In this document: positions 18,092 to 27,369 of the stretch, in pieces
Position numbering within the stretch: the stretch's first letter is position 1
Layout: each line of letters starts with the position of its first letter
Source: Tritrichomonas foetus
Lineage: Eukaryota > Parabasalia > Tritrichomonadida > Tritrichomonadidae
Direction of reading: 5' to 3'
NCBI GenBank assembly: GCA_001839685.1
Contig: MLAK01000587.1
Location: 33,155 to 97,154, forward strand
DNA: 64,000 bases
The notes under the pieces: generated by a model
Databases searched by the model: none
What the model was told of the DNA's origin: nothing
The model's input: only the letters and a program-made list of their open reading frames with translations
Translations under genes and position numbers: made by a program

Positions 18092-19531
18092 TCATTTAGC
18101 AACTGTGTGCCTGATTGGACAGATCTTATCAATTCTTTTCTCTACAACAGTGAGATCTTCCTCGGCCTTCTTTACTTCAGCGCCTGTCAATTTCAGGATT
18201 GGCTTTTCATCGAATATCTTGAATCTCTTTTCAGTTCTCCTGATGAAGTTGTCGAACCTCATGAAATCTTTGACCATTTTAGCGGCGAGTGTTGCTTTTG
18301 TGTAATCAGTCTCATCTCCTGCGCCTTTCACAGCCGCCTTCAACATTTGGCAGTTCTTCTTCATTCTGTCCACGTTCCTCTTGAGGGAGTCGTAGTGGTC
18401 CTGTCGTGCCTGGGCTCCTCCATCGCGGCGATCCTGGTCAGCCTCGCGGACGTCGCCCAGCTGGTCAACAACTCGCTCGCGGACACGGCCGACTTGTTTA
18501 CTGATTTCGTTTGCGATTTGTTTACGGATGATATCGATTTGTTCTTTACGGCGAAGCATATCCTCACCAACTTTATCGCGCTGTTCAACAAATTCGTCTT
18601 CTTTATCGGCGAAGTCGTCTGCGACATCCTGACGACGTTTTATCGTTCTTTCTCGATATCTTTTGAGATCGTCGATTTGCTTCTTCTGAGCATCTGCGAT
18701 GGCTCGGAGTTCGTCGATTTGCGTTCTGTATTGAGCATCGAGCTCTTGGTGGTCTTCTTGGCGTCTCTTCTTTGATTCATCATTGGCATCATTTAATTGC
18801 TTGGAAATTGCTTCCTCGAGACCGTCAAGAAGGCGAGTGATTTTATTGCGAGCAGCGCTACAACTTGATGTTATGAAAAAGCTGAAATTCTGATCGTGGA
18901 CTTCTGGCGTATCGAATATGATATTGTCTTGCTCTTTCGTGAGCTTTTCGTAGTTGATTCGAAGAAGAAGAGGAACGGCGGCATGTGGTTTCTTTTGGAT
19001 AAGCTTTATAACTAAATTGATTAATTTTTCGTCATTGATTCCCGAATATTCTGCTGTGAGGATGATTCTGAAAAGTGGCAAAATGTGGATGTTAAGGAGT
19101 CTGTCGTCGTCTAAGTATTTGTCAAACTTTTTGGCGACATTTTGATAATCTTCTGGTTTGAGCTCACGTCTTTGCATTTTCTCTATAAACAACTCGAGAT
19201 AGTCTGTATTGTCAGCTTTTTCTGGTCTCTGAAGGCCTTTCGTGGCGACATAAGAGCTCACAAATTTTTCGAGATTTGTGATTTTCCAGTCAACTGAAAG
19301 ATCGAGGAGTTCGAAGGCATTCGTTGAAGTGACCTTGAATTGCTTCAAGTTGCAGGCCGCAATAAAAGCAGTAGCGGCTTCTTCAGATAATTCCTCGTCG
19401 ATTCTAGCTTCGTAAATTCCATTTCTGATTAATTGGCCGGCTTTTTTAGAAACTTTGGCGAATGTCCTTACTTTAAATTTGCAGGGTTCTCCGTTTACAA
19501 TGAGTGTGAATTCTTGTGGTGCTTCAGTCAT
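18092..19531 (-). CDS. BTB-like protein with long charged coiled coil
   Basis: The 479-residue protein has an N-terminal divergent BTB/POZ fold (FTLIVNGEPCKFKVRTFAKV at about residues 8-27, continuing to about 95). A helical BACK-like region follows to about 215. A long charged coiled coil covers about 225-400 (RRQEDHQELDAQYRTQIDEL, KKQIDDLKRYRERTIKRRQD), ending in a helical C-terminal segment. This layout recurs in trichomonad and Entamoeba BTB-like families of unknown role, likely oligomeric scaffolds. The coiled-coil section (18361-18680) is strikingly GC-rich at third positions compared with neighbours, which may reflect high expression. AAACGGC and TAACCGTC motifs lie just upstream of the ATG. 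No DNA-binding or kelch domain is seen. Confidence 0.75.
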   Translation of the reverse strand: MTEAPQEFTLIVNGEPCKFKVRTFAKVSKKAGQLIRNGIYEARIDEELSEEAATAFIAACNLKQFKVTSTNAFELLDLSVDWKITNLEKFVSSYVATKGLQRPEKADNTDYLELFIEKMQRRELKPEDYQNVAKKFDKYLDDDRLLNIHILPLFRIILTAEYSGINDEKLINLVIKLIQKKPHAAVPLLLRINYEKLTKEQDNIIFDTPEVHDQNFSFFITSSCSAARNKITRLLDGLEEAISKQLNDANDESKKRRQEDHQELDAQYRTQIDELRAIADAQKKQIDDLKRYRERTIKRRQDVADDFADKEDEFVEQRDKVGEDMLRRKEQIDIIRKQIANEISKQVGRVRERVVDQLGDVREADQDRRDGGAQARQDHYDSLKRNVDRMKKNCQMLKAAVKGAGDETDYTKATLAAKMVKDFMRFDNFIRRTEKRFKIFDEKPILKLTGAEVKKAEEDLTVVEKRIDKICPIRHTVAK

Positions 19532-19866
19532 TAATAAAAAGCCGTTTATTTGACGGTTAGTGATGATGTAAATTGAAATTCGATTTTCAATGATTATATG
19601 ACCGATAGAAATATAATGAGGAAATTCATTGGGGAATTATATTTTCACAAAGATATGGTTAGAGATTATGTAAATGTGAATCGGAAATTTCTCAAGTGTT
19701 TTAATTGATAATCAAATGAACTGGGCATTGGTCGCTTTAATCATTTTGACAATTAACTATTTCATCTTAATGTTTTTACAGAGTTAATGGTTAATCGAAG
19801 CGTACTGGTATTACTTTTTAAGGGTACACTTCTAAATAAACACAAATTTAGGAAAATTCTGACAAT
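19532..19866. other. Divergent spacer, no gene seen
   Basis: 335 bp between the BTB gene start and a kinase pseudogene. Holds the BTB promoter region (paired ACCGT/AAACGG motifs near 19542-19557). No RNA gene recognised. Confidence 0.45.
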
Positions 19867-20907
19867 ATGTCATTTTTTGAATGGATATTCAACAATATTT
19901 CCAAGCAATCTTTTGATCAATATGATTTCAAAACTCAAATCAAAACTTTATCTGATGAGATAGTTTACAAAGTTTTTGATAAAAGAAACGATCGATTTGT
20001 TTCATATGTAAAAATTCATTTTTTCCAGAACTTTAATTTTTCAGCCTATTTTAACAGAGTAAAATTTGCTGTTCTTCCAGATCTATTTCATTTGGAAGGA
20101 TTTGAAAAAATTCTTGGCTTGGTCACCCCATTCATTAAACCTGTTCATTCATAACAGAATATTATCCATATAACCTCTTGGATATGAACCAATAATATTT
20201 TGAAGATACTTCAATACCAAATTACGGCCCAACAGAAAGAACAAAGATTATTTTTGGCATTGCTCATGCAATGTCGCTTTATCATGAAATCAACTGCATT
20301 CATAACAATATGAAAACAAAATATATTTATCTTGATAAAAAGTAAGAACCACATATTAGTGCATCTTTTCTCTCAGAATGTTCCAATAGCTTTACTTACA
20401 TAAATGTGTCAGGAGCAATTTTGTATATGACTCCAGTAAAAAATTTGTGAAAATGATTTGACTCAATCAGTTGATGCTTATTCGTTTTCTATGATTTTAT
20501 ATGAAATGTTTACAAATAAAATGAAATTTGATGACTGTTTATCATATCCTATAAATGCTATTATTTATTTTTCAAAAATAGTTGATGGAGTGAGATTCGT
20601 TAAAGATGAAAATATTCCAAAAATTAGTGGGATTTAGTAACCTTGTGTTGGAGTCAAGATCTTTCATCAAGGCCATCTTTCAAAGAAATTGTATAAATAT
20701 TACAAGATGATAGTTATGCATTAGAAGAGAAAGGATTTAAATCGGATTTAAACCAAATTCATGAATATCAACAGCGTCTTCTTTCAAAAACTTTTATTGA
20801 TCCCGAATTGAAAAACTATATTCCCACTATTTTAGATCAAGTGAAATCTGAAGTGTGCGAACAACCGTTTACTTTGCATATATCTTTGAAAAAGTTTGAT
20901 TTTTGAT
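19867..20907 (+). pseudogene. Degraded TKL-type protein kinase
   Basis: Kinase signatures are spread over all three frames with several stops. An ATG at 19867 opens a 95-codon frame ending in LFHLEGFEKILGLVTPF. Further on in other frames come ERTKIIFGIAHAMSLYHE with CIHNNMKTKYIYLD (catalytic loop HRDLK changed to HNNMK), GAILYMTPV (the GTPxYMAPE site), SVDAYSFSMILYEMFTN (subdomain IX), and DLVTLCWSQDLSSRPSFKEI (subdomain XI with its conserved Arg-Pro). The order matches a trichomonad TKL-like kinase. The lost Asp of HRD, in-frame stops and frame changes show the copy is dead. I describe it only; no reading frame was rebuilt. Confidence 0.75.
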
Positions 20908-20924
20908 AAAAAGTGACAGTTATC

Positions 20925-21362
20925 ATGAGCTCATGCAAACAAAGGTTTTTTCCTATATGTGAAGCAAGGCAACGTAAGAAGGAACTCAAAATGAGAAGAA
21001 GGGAAATATGTCTTAGGAATCTAAATAAAGGAAAACAAACACCAATAGTAGAAAGTGATTTCCACATCGATTTAACCAATGAAGTTCAAAATAATAAAAA
21101 GAAGAAAGAAGATGAAATGACAAAATTGCTGAATATTATAAATGAAACAGATTTCCATAAGGATGTTGATTTTATTCACGATTTGAAATCATCATCACTC
21201 ATTGAAATTATTGAAAAATATTCACTTCAACACGAAAGAGCTGATTTGAAAAATAAGGATCGATTAACTGAAATAATATTAAATAACTGGGATATAATTG
21301 GAGGGAGACTCAAAACAGATCTTCTCCTTCAATTATCAAATTCACATATTATTACGTTTTAA
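20925..21362 (+). CDS. Small Lys-rich ORF, possibly the tail of the kinase pseudogene
   Basis: The first ATG of an open frame at 20925 gives 145 residues rich in Lys, Glu and Asp. A basic N-terminal part (KKELKMRRREICLRN) is followed by helical segments such as SSSLIEIIEKYSLQHERAD. No domain is recognised. Because it directly follows the degraded kinase and an alternative frame also stays open briefly across the junction, it may be the surviving C-terminal extension of that gene rather than an independent one. Treat as hypothetical. Confidence 0.35.
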   Translation: MSSCKQRFFPICEARQRKKELKMRRREICLRNLNKGKQTPIVESDFHIDLTNEVQNNKKKKEDEMTKLLNIINETDFHKDVDFIHDLKSSSLIEIIEKYSLQHERADLKNKDRLTEIILNNWDIIGGRLKTDLLLQLSNSHIITF

Positions 21363-22497
21363 GTTTTTGGTGTGATTCACTTTTTCCACAAAAGAAAGTA
21401 CATATTTGTTTTTTATTTATTTAATTCCTATTCTGTTCGAAATCACACATTCATTTCATATGCACTAATTTTAATTAGAGTTTATCTCTTTGTTCACTAA
21501 TAGTTTAAATTATTTTATTCAACTATAATCTTAAAAAAACTGAGGGAAAAAAAGTAGAAGAAAAGATGTGCTTTGAATGGCATTACCAAACTTTTTTAAG
21601 CTGCAATGATAGTTCCATATAACTTAATATATTTGTTAATAAATCAATACTAACTGGAAAAGTTTCTGAATTTCATTAATCGTTTCGAAAAGAATATTTA
21701 TTCGAGATTCCTTACAGTGTTTGACAATCAGTCCTTTATATTGTTTTTGTCTATTCACATATTTGCCAATTCACTAAAGAAAAGGAAAATCAGTTTTGTG
21801 GAAGTCAGAGTTAATAAACATATACATTCCTTTTAACAATCGGGATGATATCGAATGTGATGTATTTTTTTTACAGAAATAAATATTATGCCATTGTTTT
21901 TTTATTTTTAAGTCATTTCTGTCGGCATTCAAAATTATCAAACAATTGGGATGATATCATCTGCTGATCTAGCTGGTAGTCTTTTGTTAATAATTTTTCA
22001 TTTTGGTTTAACTCCATAGACTGACAATAATATAATTTCTTCTTCTTCTTTACTAAATACACTCTTTTATGAAATATCATTATTAAATTATTTATATTGA
22101 TAGTGATTGTTGATTTCCATATTAAAATTACTATTTTTTGTTTTTGAATTTTGGAAACAGTCAAACTGATTGCACTTGTATGATTTTGTGCATTAAAATA
22201 GTCCGCTTACTTGATTTTCAATTTTCTGGAAGGTATTCAAAGTATTTTGGCATTGATGTTTTTGAATACATTCAATACTCAAAAAATCTGATTACGAACT
22301 AAAATCATTTTATCTTTTTAAAAAGACTCGTGCAATTAATTAAAATCATAGGAAAATGATAAAACTTGATTTATATTATCTAATATTCCACGAATAAAAC
22401 CTAAATAAGGATAAATCCCGAATTGTTGAAAGTAGTTTACAATATGAAAAAGTTGATACTTTATATGCATTCAATCCTTATTCGCCCACATTTTTCA
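21363..22497. other. Gene-poor AT-rich spacer
   Basis: More than 1.1 kb without a convincing gene. Short open frames on both strands are Ile/Lys/Asn-rich as expected by chance in AT-rich DNA. No tandem repeat or RNA gene is recognised. The right end carries the promoter of the beta-helix surface gene. Confidence 0.5.
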
Positions 22498-23775
22498 ATG
22501 ATCAATTTGACTTTATCTTCGTTATCTTTAATAAGCTCTATTTCACACGCGCCTTTATTTTCTCCACCATTATCAGTAATTAACACCCGACTGTCAATTT
22601 CAAATAGCAATTTTGCCAGGTTTTTCGCTCAAAGTTTACTTACCCATGCAAATAATATATTATTGTCGTACGAAAATACCAAATTCAGTCATTTTCTAAG
22701 TTCAGCATTTATGATTGACTCCATTGACGAATGTAAACAAAACTTATATGAAACTTATTATCATCAATTTACAGAAACAATGAACTTCACCAAAAATGAA
22801 GTAATAGTTCGTAGTTGTCAGTTTTTAAATTGTCACAGCCAAGAAAATGGCGGCGCATTTTCAATCAGAAATTCCCAAAATGTACTTTGGTTAACATTAA
22901 CTTCACTCTTTCAATGTACAACAGAGGGAGAGTCAGGAGGAGGTTTCTTCCTTGAAACAAAAACAAACAAATTGAATAGTGTTTGTTTTTATCAATGTTC
23001 AGCAAATTTATATGGTGGCGCTTATTTTGCAATTTCGACAATAGAACACACTAGCGAATGGGTATCAGTTGTTCAATGTCCATATGATAAACCTATGCTA
23101 TCACATTGTTGCTTCAATTTGGGTGGAGGACAACTTCATATGTCACAAAACATATCATTTAACAAATATCAAAATGTTGGAGGTTTTAGTCGAATCAATG
23201 CCAATTTTTCTATGGTTCATTTTGGTGTATATTCTAATAATATTGCTGGTAACTTTTTATACATTGACAATATTAATAGATACTTAATGCAGAATCATGA
23301 ATTCTTTAATGTCATAAATAACACATTTGCTGACTTTGGACTTCAGCAAGAATGGCCACCTTCTTTAATTCTCGCACATAATGCTCAAGTCTTTGTTAAA
23401 AATATGATATTCTTAAATAATACCAATATGCCGATCGTTCATTTAATTAAAAATGAGACAACATATATGATACCTTTCGTTGAACTTGAAGATTGCTGGT
23501 TTGATACAATGGAGAATATGAACATGGTAGAAAATATGAAAGATCCTGTTCATTATTTAGCTACTGTGAAGAATTGTAATACATTTAATGAAAAAACAGT
23601 TTTCCAAACATATGAAATGAGACTACTCAGCACTCATGGTTGTGAAGCGCCATATGTTGAAACACGAACATTTCTACCACATGAATGGGTTCATGTCTCT
23701 GAAGAAGGCCAACAAGCTGTCAACAAATCTTTTCATATGTTTGGAAAACATCTACCTGGAGAAGTAGACGACTAA
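22498..23775 (+). CDS. Secreted Pmp-like beta-helix surface protein
   Basis: From the ATG at 22498 the protein is 425 residues with a signal peptide (MINLTLSSLSLISSISHA). In-frame ATGs at 22444 and 22465 would add a charged extension before the hydrophobic core, so 22498 is preferred. The body is a right-handed beta-helix (pectin-lyase-like) repeat with Cys-rich rungs and the GGA[FY]-type turns of chlamydial Pmp and trichomonad surface proteins: QENGGAFSIRNSQ, ESGGGFFLETKT, LYGGAYFAIS, separated by CQFLNC, LFQC and CFYQC. Unlike its relative at 40611-41888 there is no C-terminal transmembrane helix, and the end is soluble and acidic, so it is probably released. Stop codon TAAA. Such proteins are candidates for host or matrix contact; that is inference. 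Confidence 0.75.
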   Translation: MINLTLSSLSLISSISHAPLFSPPLSVINTRLSISNSNFARFFAQSLLTHANNILLSYENTKFSHFLSSAFMIDSIDECKQNLYETYYHQFTETMNFTKNEVIVRSCQFLNCHSQENGGAFSIRNSQNVLWLTLTSLFQCTTEGESGGGFFLETKTNKLNSVCFYQCSANLYGGAYFAISTIEHTSEWVSVVQCPYDKPMLSHCCFNLGGGQLHMSQNISFNKYQNVGGFSRINANFSMVHFGVYSNNIAGNFLYIDNINRYLMQNHEFFNVINNTFADFGLQQEWPPSLILAHNAQVFVKNMIFLNNTNMPIVHLIKNETTYMIPFVELEDCWFDTMENMNMVENMKDPVHYLATVKNCNTFNEKTVFQTYEMRLLSTHGCEAPYVETRTFLPHEWVHVSEEGQQAVNKSFHMFGKHLPGEVDD

Positions 23776-24084
23776 ATTTACTTTTCCCGTTTCCTATTCT
23801 TTTGAGAATTTACCCAAAACTCTTTGTGAATTAATTCACAATTAGATAAGTCTAATTTTGATTTATCAGATTCACCAAATATCAGCTACTTACACTCTAA
23901 GAAGGTTGATAGTAGTTTCTGTTTGTATGCATAATGCATGACAACTCGTCAGTCACATTTAGTCATCAGATGCCCCTTATGTTAAATATTAAAAGCATTC
24001 TAAAAAAAAAAGTGCATGTTTATTTTTACATTTTAACATAATTAAGTTATATATTCTAAAATAAAATACAAAATATTATATTAA
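23776..24084. other. Convergent spacer, no gene seen
   Basis: About 310 bp between the 3' ends of the beta-helix gene and the small unknown gene. A poly-A tract lies at about 24001-24011. Nothing else noted. Confidence 0.5.
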
Positions 24085-24543
24085 TCATCCTTGCATTGTG
24101 TTCATGTATTCTGTGAAATCATTTTCAAGGATGTGGAACCGATCACGAAACCATAAAAGTAATTCTGTTTTGTCTCGCTTTTCATTTCTGTTTGGGTACA
24201 TTCCGTGCTTAGGCCCAATTGCGCTTGCTATCTTGTTTAAATCGGCAAGTCGGAATAGTCGATCGTATTTGTTATTTAATTGCAGAGAAAATTCTTTTGC
24301 TTCATATAATTTATCATTTCCTTCGACATCTTTTTTCTCTGGCTTTTTGACTGGGATTTGCGGTTTTGGAAGACTCGGCGAGCTTTGCATTGAAATTTCG
24401 GTAATTAATATCGAATTCATAAGCGTTCTTTTTAAAGCGTCAAGCGACTGTCGAATAATTTGTTCATGCTCTGGTACAAATTGCACATGGCAAACTAGAT
24501 CTTGAAGAGCTTTCTTGACACTTTCTCCTTCACTGACTATCAT
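24085..24543 (-). CDS. Small conserved-looking protein of unknown function
   Basis: This 152-residue protein has an N-terminal helical segment (SVKKALQDLVCHVQFVPEHE), a Pro/Lys linker (PKPQIPVKKPEKKD) at about residues 58-70, and a C-terminal helical block (KYDRLFRLADLNKIASAIG, KTELLLWFRDRFHILENDF). Well-spaced Trp, Arg and Phe in the last block suggest a real fold, but I do not recognise it. It is divergent from the Rad9-like gene with only 80 bp between the start codons, so the two probably share regulatory sequence. Confidence 0.6.
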   Translation of the reverse strand: MIVSEGESVKKALQDLVCHVQFVPEHEQIIRQSLDALKRTLMNSILITEISMQSSPSLPKPQIPVKKPEKKDVEGNDKLYEAKEFSLQLNNKYDRLFRLADLNKIASAIGPKHGMYPNRNEKRDKTELLLWFRDRFHILENDFTEYMNTMQG

Positions 24544-24623
24544 TCAATTTTGACGTTTACAAATTAGTTAGTTAATAAAAAAAGTATTAACCTCCTTCAT
24601 GATGATGAGTATTTTTATATAAC
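24544..24623. promoter_or_regulatory. 80-bp bidirectional promoter
   Basis: The entire gap between the divergent ATGs of the small unknown gene (24543) and the Rad9-like gene (24624). It contains TTAGTTAGTTAAT and a T-run but no clear initiator consensus. Confidence 0.4.
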
Positions 24624-25631
24624 ATGTCATTAACATCAAAATGTTTGATACTTCTGATGTTGGCCAAACTGGCAGATGGAATGAAGATACGATGCTTTTG
24701 TAGACTAGTCAACTCATTTTGCAAAGGAAAATCTGATCTCATCATGGTTTGCTGGGCAGATTCCATATCTTTCAGAACAATTAATGATACGCAGAGCGCT
24801 CTCCCGATTTTGCTAATTAAAGAGAACTTCTTCGATGAATATGAATTCACTCACAATGAAAATAAATTCACTGCCGAAATTCCTGTCTCTTACATCAAAT
24901 ATGCATTAAAGTATGCTCTTTTTCCAAGCTCCATTATCATTAATATCAACTCAGAGAACTCAACATTGACAATTGAAATGGTTGACTACTATGAGATCAG
25001 CCACAAGTGGGTATTTGCCCTAAATGAAACCATTGTATATAATGCAGTTTACGATATGACAGAGGTAACTGGCTCACTTACCTGTAGGTGGGACATATTC
25101 GATGGTATGGATAAAGCATTCAAAGGAAATGAAATGGTCACTTTACATTTCAACAAAAAGAACAAAAGGCATCCGATCGTCTTTCATACTCAGGAACTTT
25201 TTTATAAAGATAAAGTTTCCTGCATTTTAAGGCTTGAAAGCTCAGAAAATTGTGATTTGAAAGCTTCAGATGAAATGAAGATCACTTTTTCTTTATCTGA
25301 TTTTATTTTTGCTATTAAAATTTGTTCAGTTTTATCACAAAAAGCAAACATTTATTGCATTGGACCAGGTTCGCCCCTAATCATTAAGGCGGATATGCCA
25401 AACAATATTTCATTTGAAATGGCTCTTGGAACTTCACGTGACGAAGAAGAAGAAGACAATGAGAATCAGGAAGAAGAAGGAAAAGCAAGCTTATTCAATA
25501 AAAAAGGACCCGTAGTTTTTGTACCTAATAAAAATTCATATTTGAGTGACGAAGAAGAATTTTCTGCAAAAGGTGCAAACACAACACCAACATCAAAAAG
25601 AGTCACATTTCCTCCTCCATCTTTTAAATAA
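24624..25631 (+). CDS. RAD9: Rad9-like subunit of the 9-1-1 checkpoint clamp
   Basis: The 335-residue protein fits Rad9, the PCNA-like subunit that with Rad1 and Hus1 is loaded at damaged DNA and recruits checkpoint kinases. Recognisable are the first-domain strand block ADSISFRTINDTQSA (compare the LSLRTVNSSRSA region of Rad9) and the second-domain block MKITFSLSDFIFAIKICSVL with PGSPLIIKADMPNNISFEMA. A short acidic, Ser/Thr-containing C-terminal tail (from about residue 272) ending SKRVTFPPPSFK corresponds to the phosphorylated tail of Rad9. The extreme N-terminus aligns poorly, so the true start could be an internal Met. Rad1 or Hus1 are less likely because they lack the tail. TAAA overlaps the stop. 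Confidence 0.7.
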   Translation: MSLTSKCLILLMLAKLADGMKIRCFCRLVNSFCKGKSDLIMVCWADSISFRTINDTQSALPILLIKENFFDEYEFTHNENKFTAEIPVSYIKYALKYALFPSSIIININSENSTLTIEMVDYYEISHKWVFALNETIVYNAVYDMTEVTGSLTCRWDIFDGMDKAFKGNEMVTLHFNKKNKRHPIVFHTQELFYKDKVSCILRLESSENCDLKASDEMKITFSLSDFIFAIKICSVLSQKANIYCIGPGSPLIIKADMPNNISFEMALGTSRDEEEEDNENQEEEGKASLFNKKGPVVFVPNKNSYLSDEEEFSAKGANTTPTSKRVTFPPPSFK

Positions 25632-25872
25632 ACTAAACTCTTCTGTGAAATGATATGATTCTTTTTGTGAAGTGTTTTATTATTGGGGTCAATCAACCTT
25701 ATTGATGATAGAAATTATTCATCCATTATTTCATTATCTGAATAATTCGGAATTGTGGAAGAAAACTCAAGTAACAGAATTTTGTTAGTGAATTCCAAAA
25801 AAAATCTGAAAAAGAGCGATAATAACGAATAATTTATACACTTTATTTACAAACATGATAGGGAAATAATTA

Positions 25873-26970
25873 TTATGTGTAGTATCTTCCACCTTGTGAA
25901 GAATTTGAGTTAGTGTAGAATCCTTGCTGAGAATTTTGTGAAAATGTGGATGAAGGAGGCTTGTATTGTGTTAGGTAAAAAGCAGTATTATTTGTATCTT
26001 GTCCCCTTTGATTCTGATTTCCATAAAATCCGCCTTGATTCTGATTCTGATTTCGACTTTGATTTTGGTTTCGATTTTGACTTTGGTTTTGACTTCGATT
26101 GTCATAAAATCCACCTTGATTCTGATTTTGATTCTGGTTTCGATTTTGACTTTGGTTTTGACTTCGATTTTCATAAAATCCACCTTGGTTTTGATTTTGA
26201 TTTCGTTCTCTATTTCTATCTTGGTAATTTTGTTGTTGATTTTGGTAATATCCGCCATTTTGATTTGCATTTTGATGTTGACTACGATTTCGATCTTGGT
26301 TTTGATTCTGATTTCGATCTTGGTAATTTTGTTGCTGATTCTGGTAATAACCGCTATTTTGGGTTTGATTTTGATTGTTTTGATCTTGGACAGAGTTATT
26401 TTCTGGATTATAATTCCCTCGATTTCTACCTCTTCCGCCTCTCTGATTCGAATTTCCGCCTCTCTGATTCGAATTTCCGCCTCTTTGATTAGGATTGTTC
26501 CTTCTTGGACCCTGGCTTGGCTGGCGGGTGTCATCGTCGTCATCATTATCAAAAATATGAGCTGGCGGTCCGGACGATTTAATTGGTATGTCGATTTTCG
26601 GGTTTATTGTTCCGATTACGAAAGGTGAAATATTGTCTGTAAGATATGGTTTGTTATTTGGGAGGTTGAGCGATAGTAATTTGGCTGTAAACGCTTCGTT
26701 TGTCATTGGATGGCCATATTGAAAGCCACATAATTGAGGTGGTCCATACTGAAATCCTGATTTTTCTAGCATTGGTGAGTAATAATCGACTAAAATAGAA
26801 TTATCTTCTTCGAAATGTTCTTCTTTTGTTTCTTGTTCTGGAAAAGAGAACTCAATTTCTGGTTGATAGATATTTTTGGGCGCAAATTTTTCACGTGGAA
26901 TGAATGGGGCGCGGGATCCTGGAAGGATATATTCATCATTCATTTTTTCGGTATTTGACCTTACTGGCAT
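25873..26970 (-). CDS. Asn/Gln-rich, RGG-containing prion-like protein
   Basis: Of 365 residues, the first ~150 are ordinary and Pro-containing, with paired SGFQYGPPQ and CGFQYGHP motifs. The rest is low complexity: an RGG block (QRGGNSNQRGGNSNQRGG), then repeated modules of the type QNQNQGGFY[EDG]N with NRNQNQ runs and Tyr-rich YYQNQQQNYQDRN. This composition is typical of proteins that condense with RNA. No RRM or other folded RNA-binding domain is visible. The ATG at 26970 lies inside a 20-bp promoter duplication; the in-frame Met at 26943 (MNDEYILPG) is an equally good or better start and would give 356 residues. The coding repeats are likely unstable. Confidence 0.7.
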   Translation of the reverse strand: MPVRSNTEKMNDEYILPGSRAPFIPREKFAPKNIYQPEIEFSFPEQETKEEHFEEDNSILVDYYSPMLEKSGFQYGPPQLCGFQYGHPMTNEAFTAKLLSLNLPNNKPYLTDNISPFVIGTINPKIDIPIKSSGPPAHIFDNDDDDDTRQPSQGPRRNNPNQRGGNSNQRGGNSNQRGGRGRNRGNYNPENNSVQDQNNQNQTQNSGYYQNQQQNYQDRNQNQNQDRNRSQHQNANQNGGYYQNQQQNYQDRNRERNQNQNQGGFYENRSQNQSQNRNQNQNQNQGGFYDNRSQNQSQNRNQNQSRNQNQNQGGFYGNQNQRGQDTNNTAFYLTQYKPPSSTFSQNSQQGFYTNSNSSQGGRYYT

Positions 26971-27000
26971 AGATTCAACCTTACTGGCATAGATTCAACC
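26961..27000. repeat. 20-bp direct duplication at the start of the prion-like gene
   Basis: TTACTGGCATAGATTCAACC occurs twice in tandem (26961-26980 and 26981-27000), followed by TTAATGGTAT. Read on the minus strand, each copy supplies an ATG in the same context; the upstream one is out of frame and closes after nine codons. Confidence 0.95.
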
Positions 27001-27369
27001 TTAATGGTATAATTGACTAAATATTAATTGAATAATCTTTCCGAATTTCTTTTACAGAATTTTTGCGGAACTTTTAGATGTTATCTCCCATCTTTGATTT
27101 ATTTAAAAATACGATTACGCAGATTTGGAGAATATTGTTCAGAATTCTTATCATATTTAAATTTTGATGATCACAACTATTCAAAGATTAATTAGCCGGT
27201 CATTGTATATTGGTTATTCAATTTTTTTATATAATCAGCAATCAATTTGATTAAATATTCAGAATTTTTTTTTAATTATATATTTGTTTATTTATTGAAT
27301 TTTTACAATTCAAATTTTCAAAAAGTTCTCTTGATATTTGCTATTTAATAATCTGAAACATTTTAAAAA
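27001..27369. other. Divergent promoter region, prion-like gene / kinase
   Basis: About 370 bp with both promoters and no gene. AT-rich; no RNA gene recognised. Confidence 0.45.

Noticed and set aside
18107..18775. 222-codon plus-strand frame opposite the BTB gene
   Set aside because: Hydrophobic shadow of the charged coiled-coil codons on the other strand.
25874..25883. GTGTAGTATC resembling the U2 branch-recognition sequence
   Set aside because: It lies at the end of the prion-like coding frame (Tyr codons) and lacks other U2 features.
25999..26628. Ile/Leu/Ser-rich plus-strand frame resembling a membrane protein
   Set aside because: Antisense shadow of the Asn/Gln-rich repeats; the minus-strand frame has coherent RGG and NQGGFY modules.
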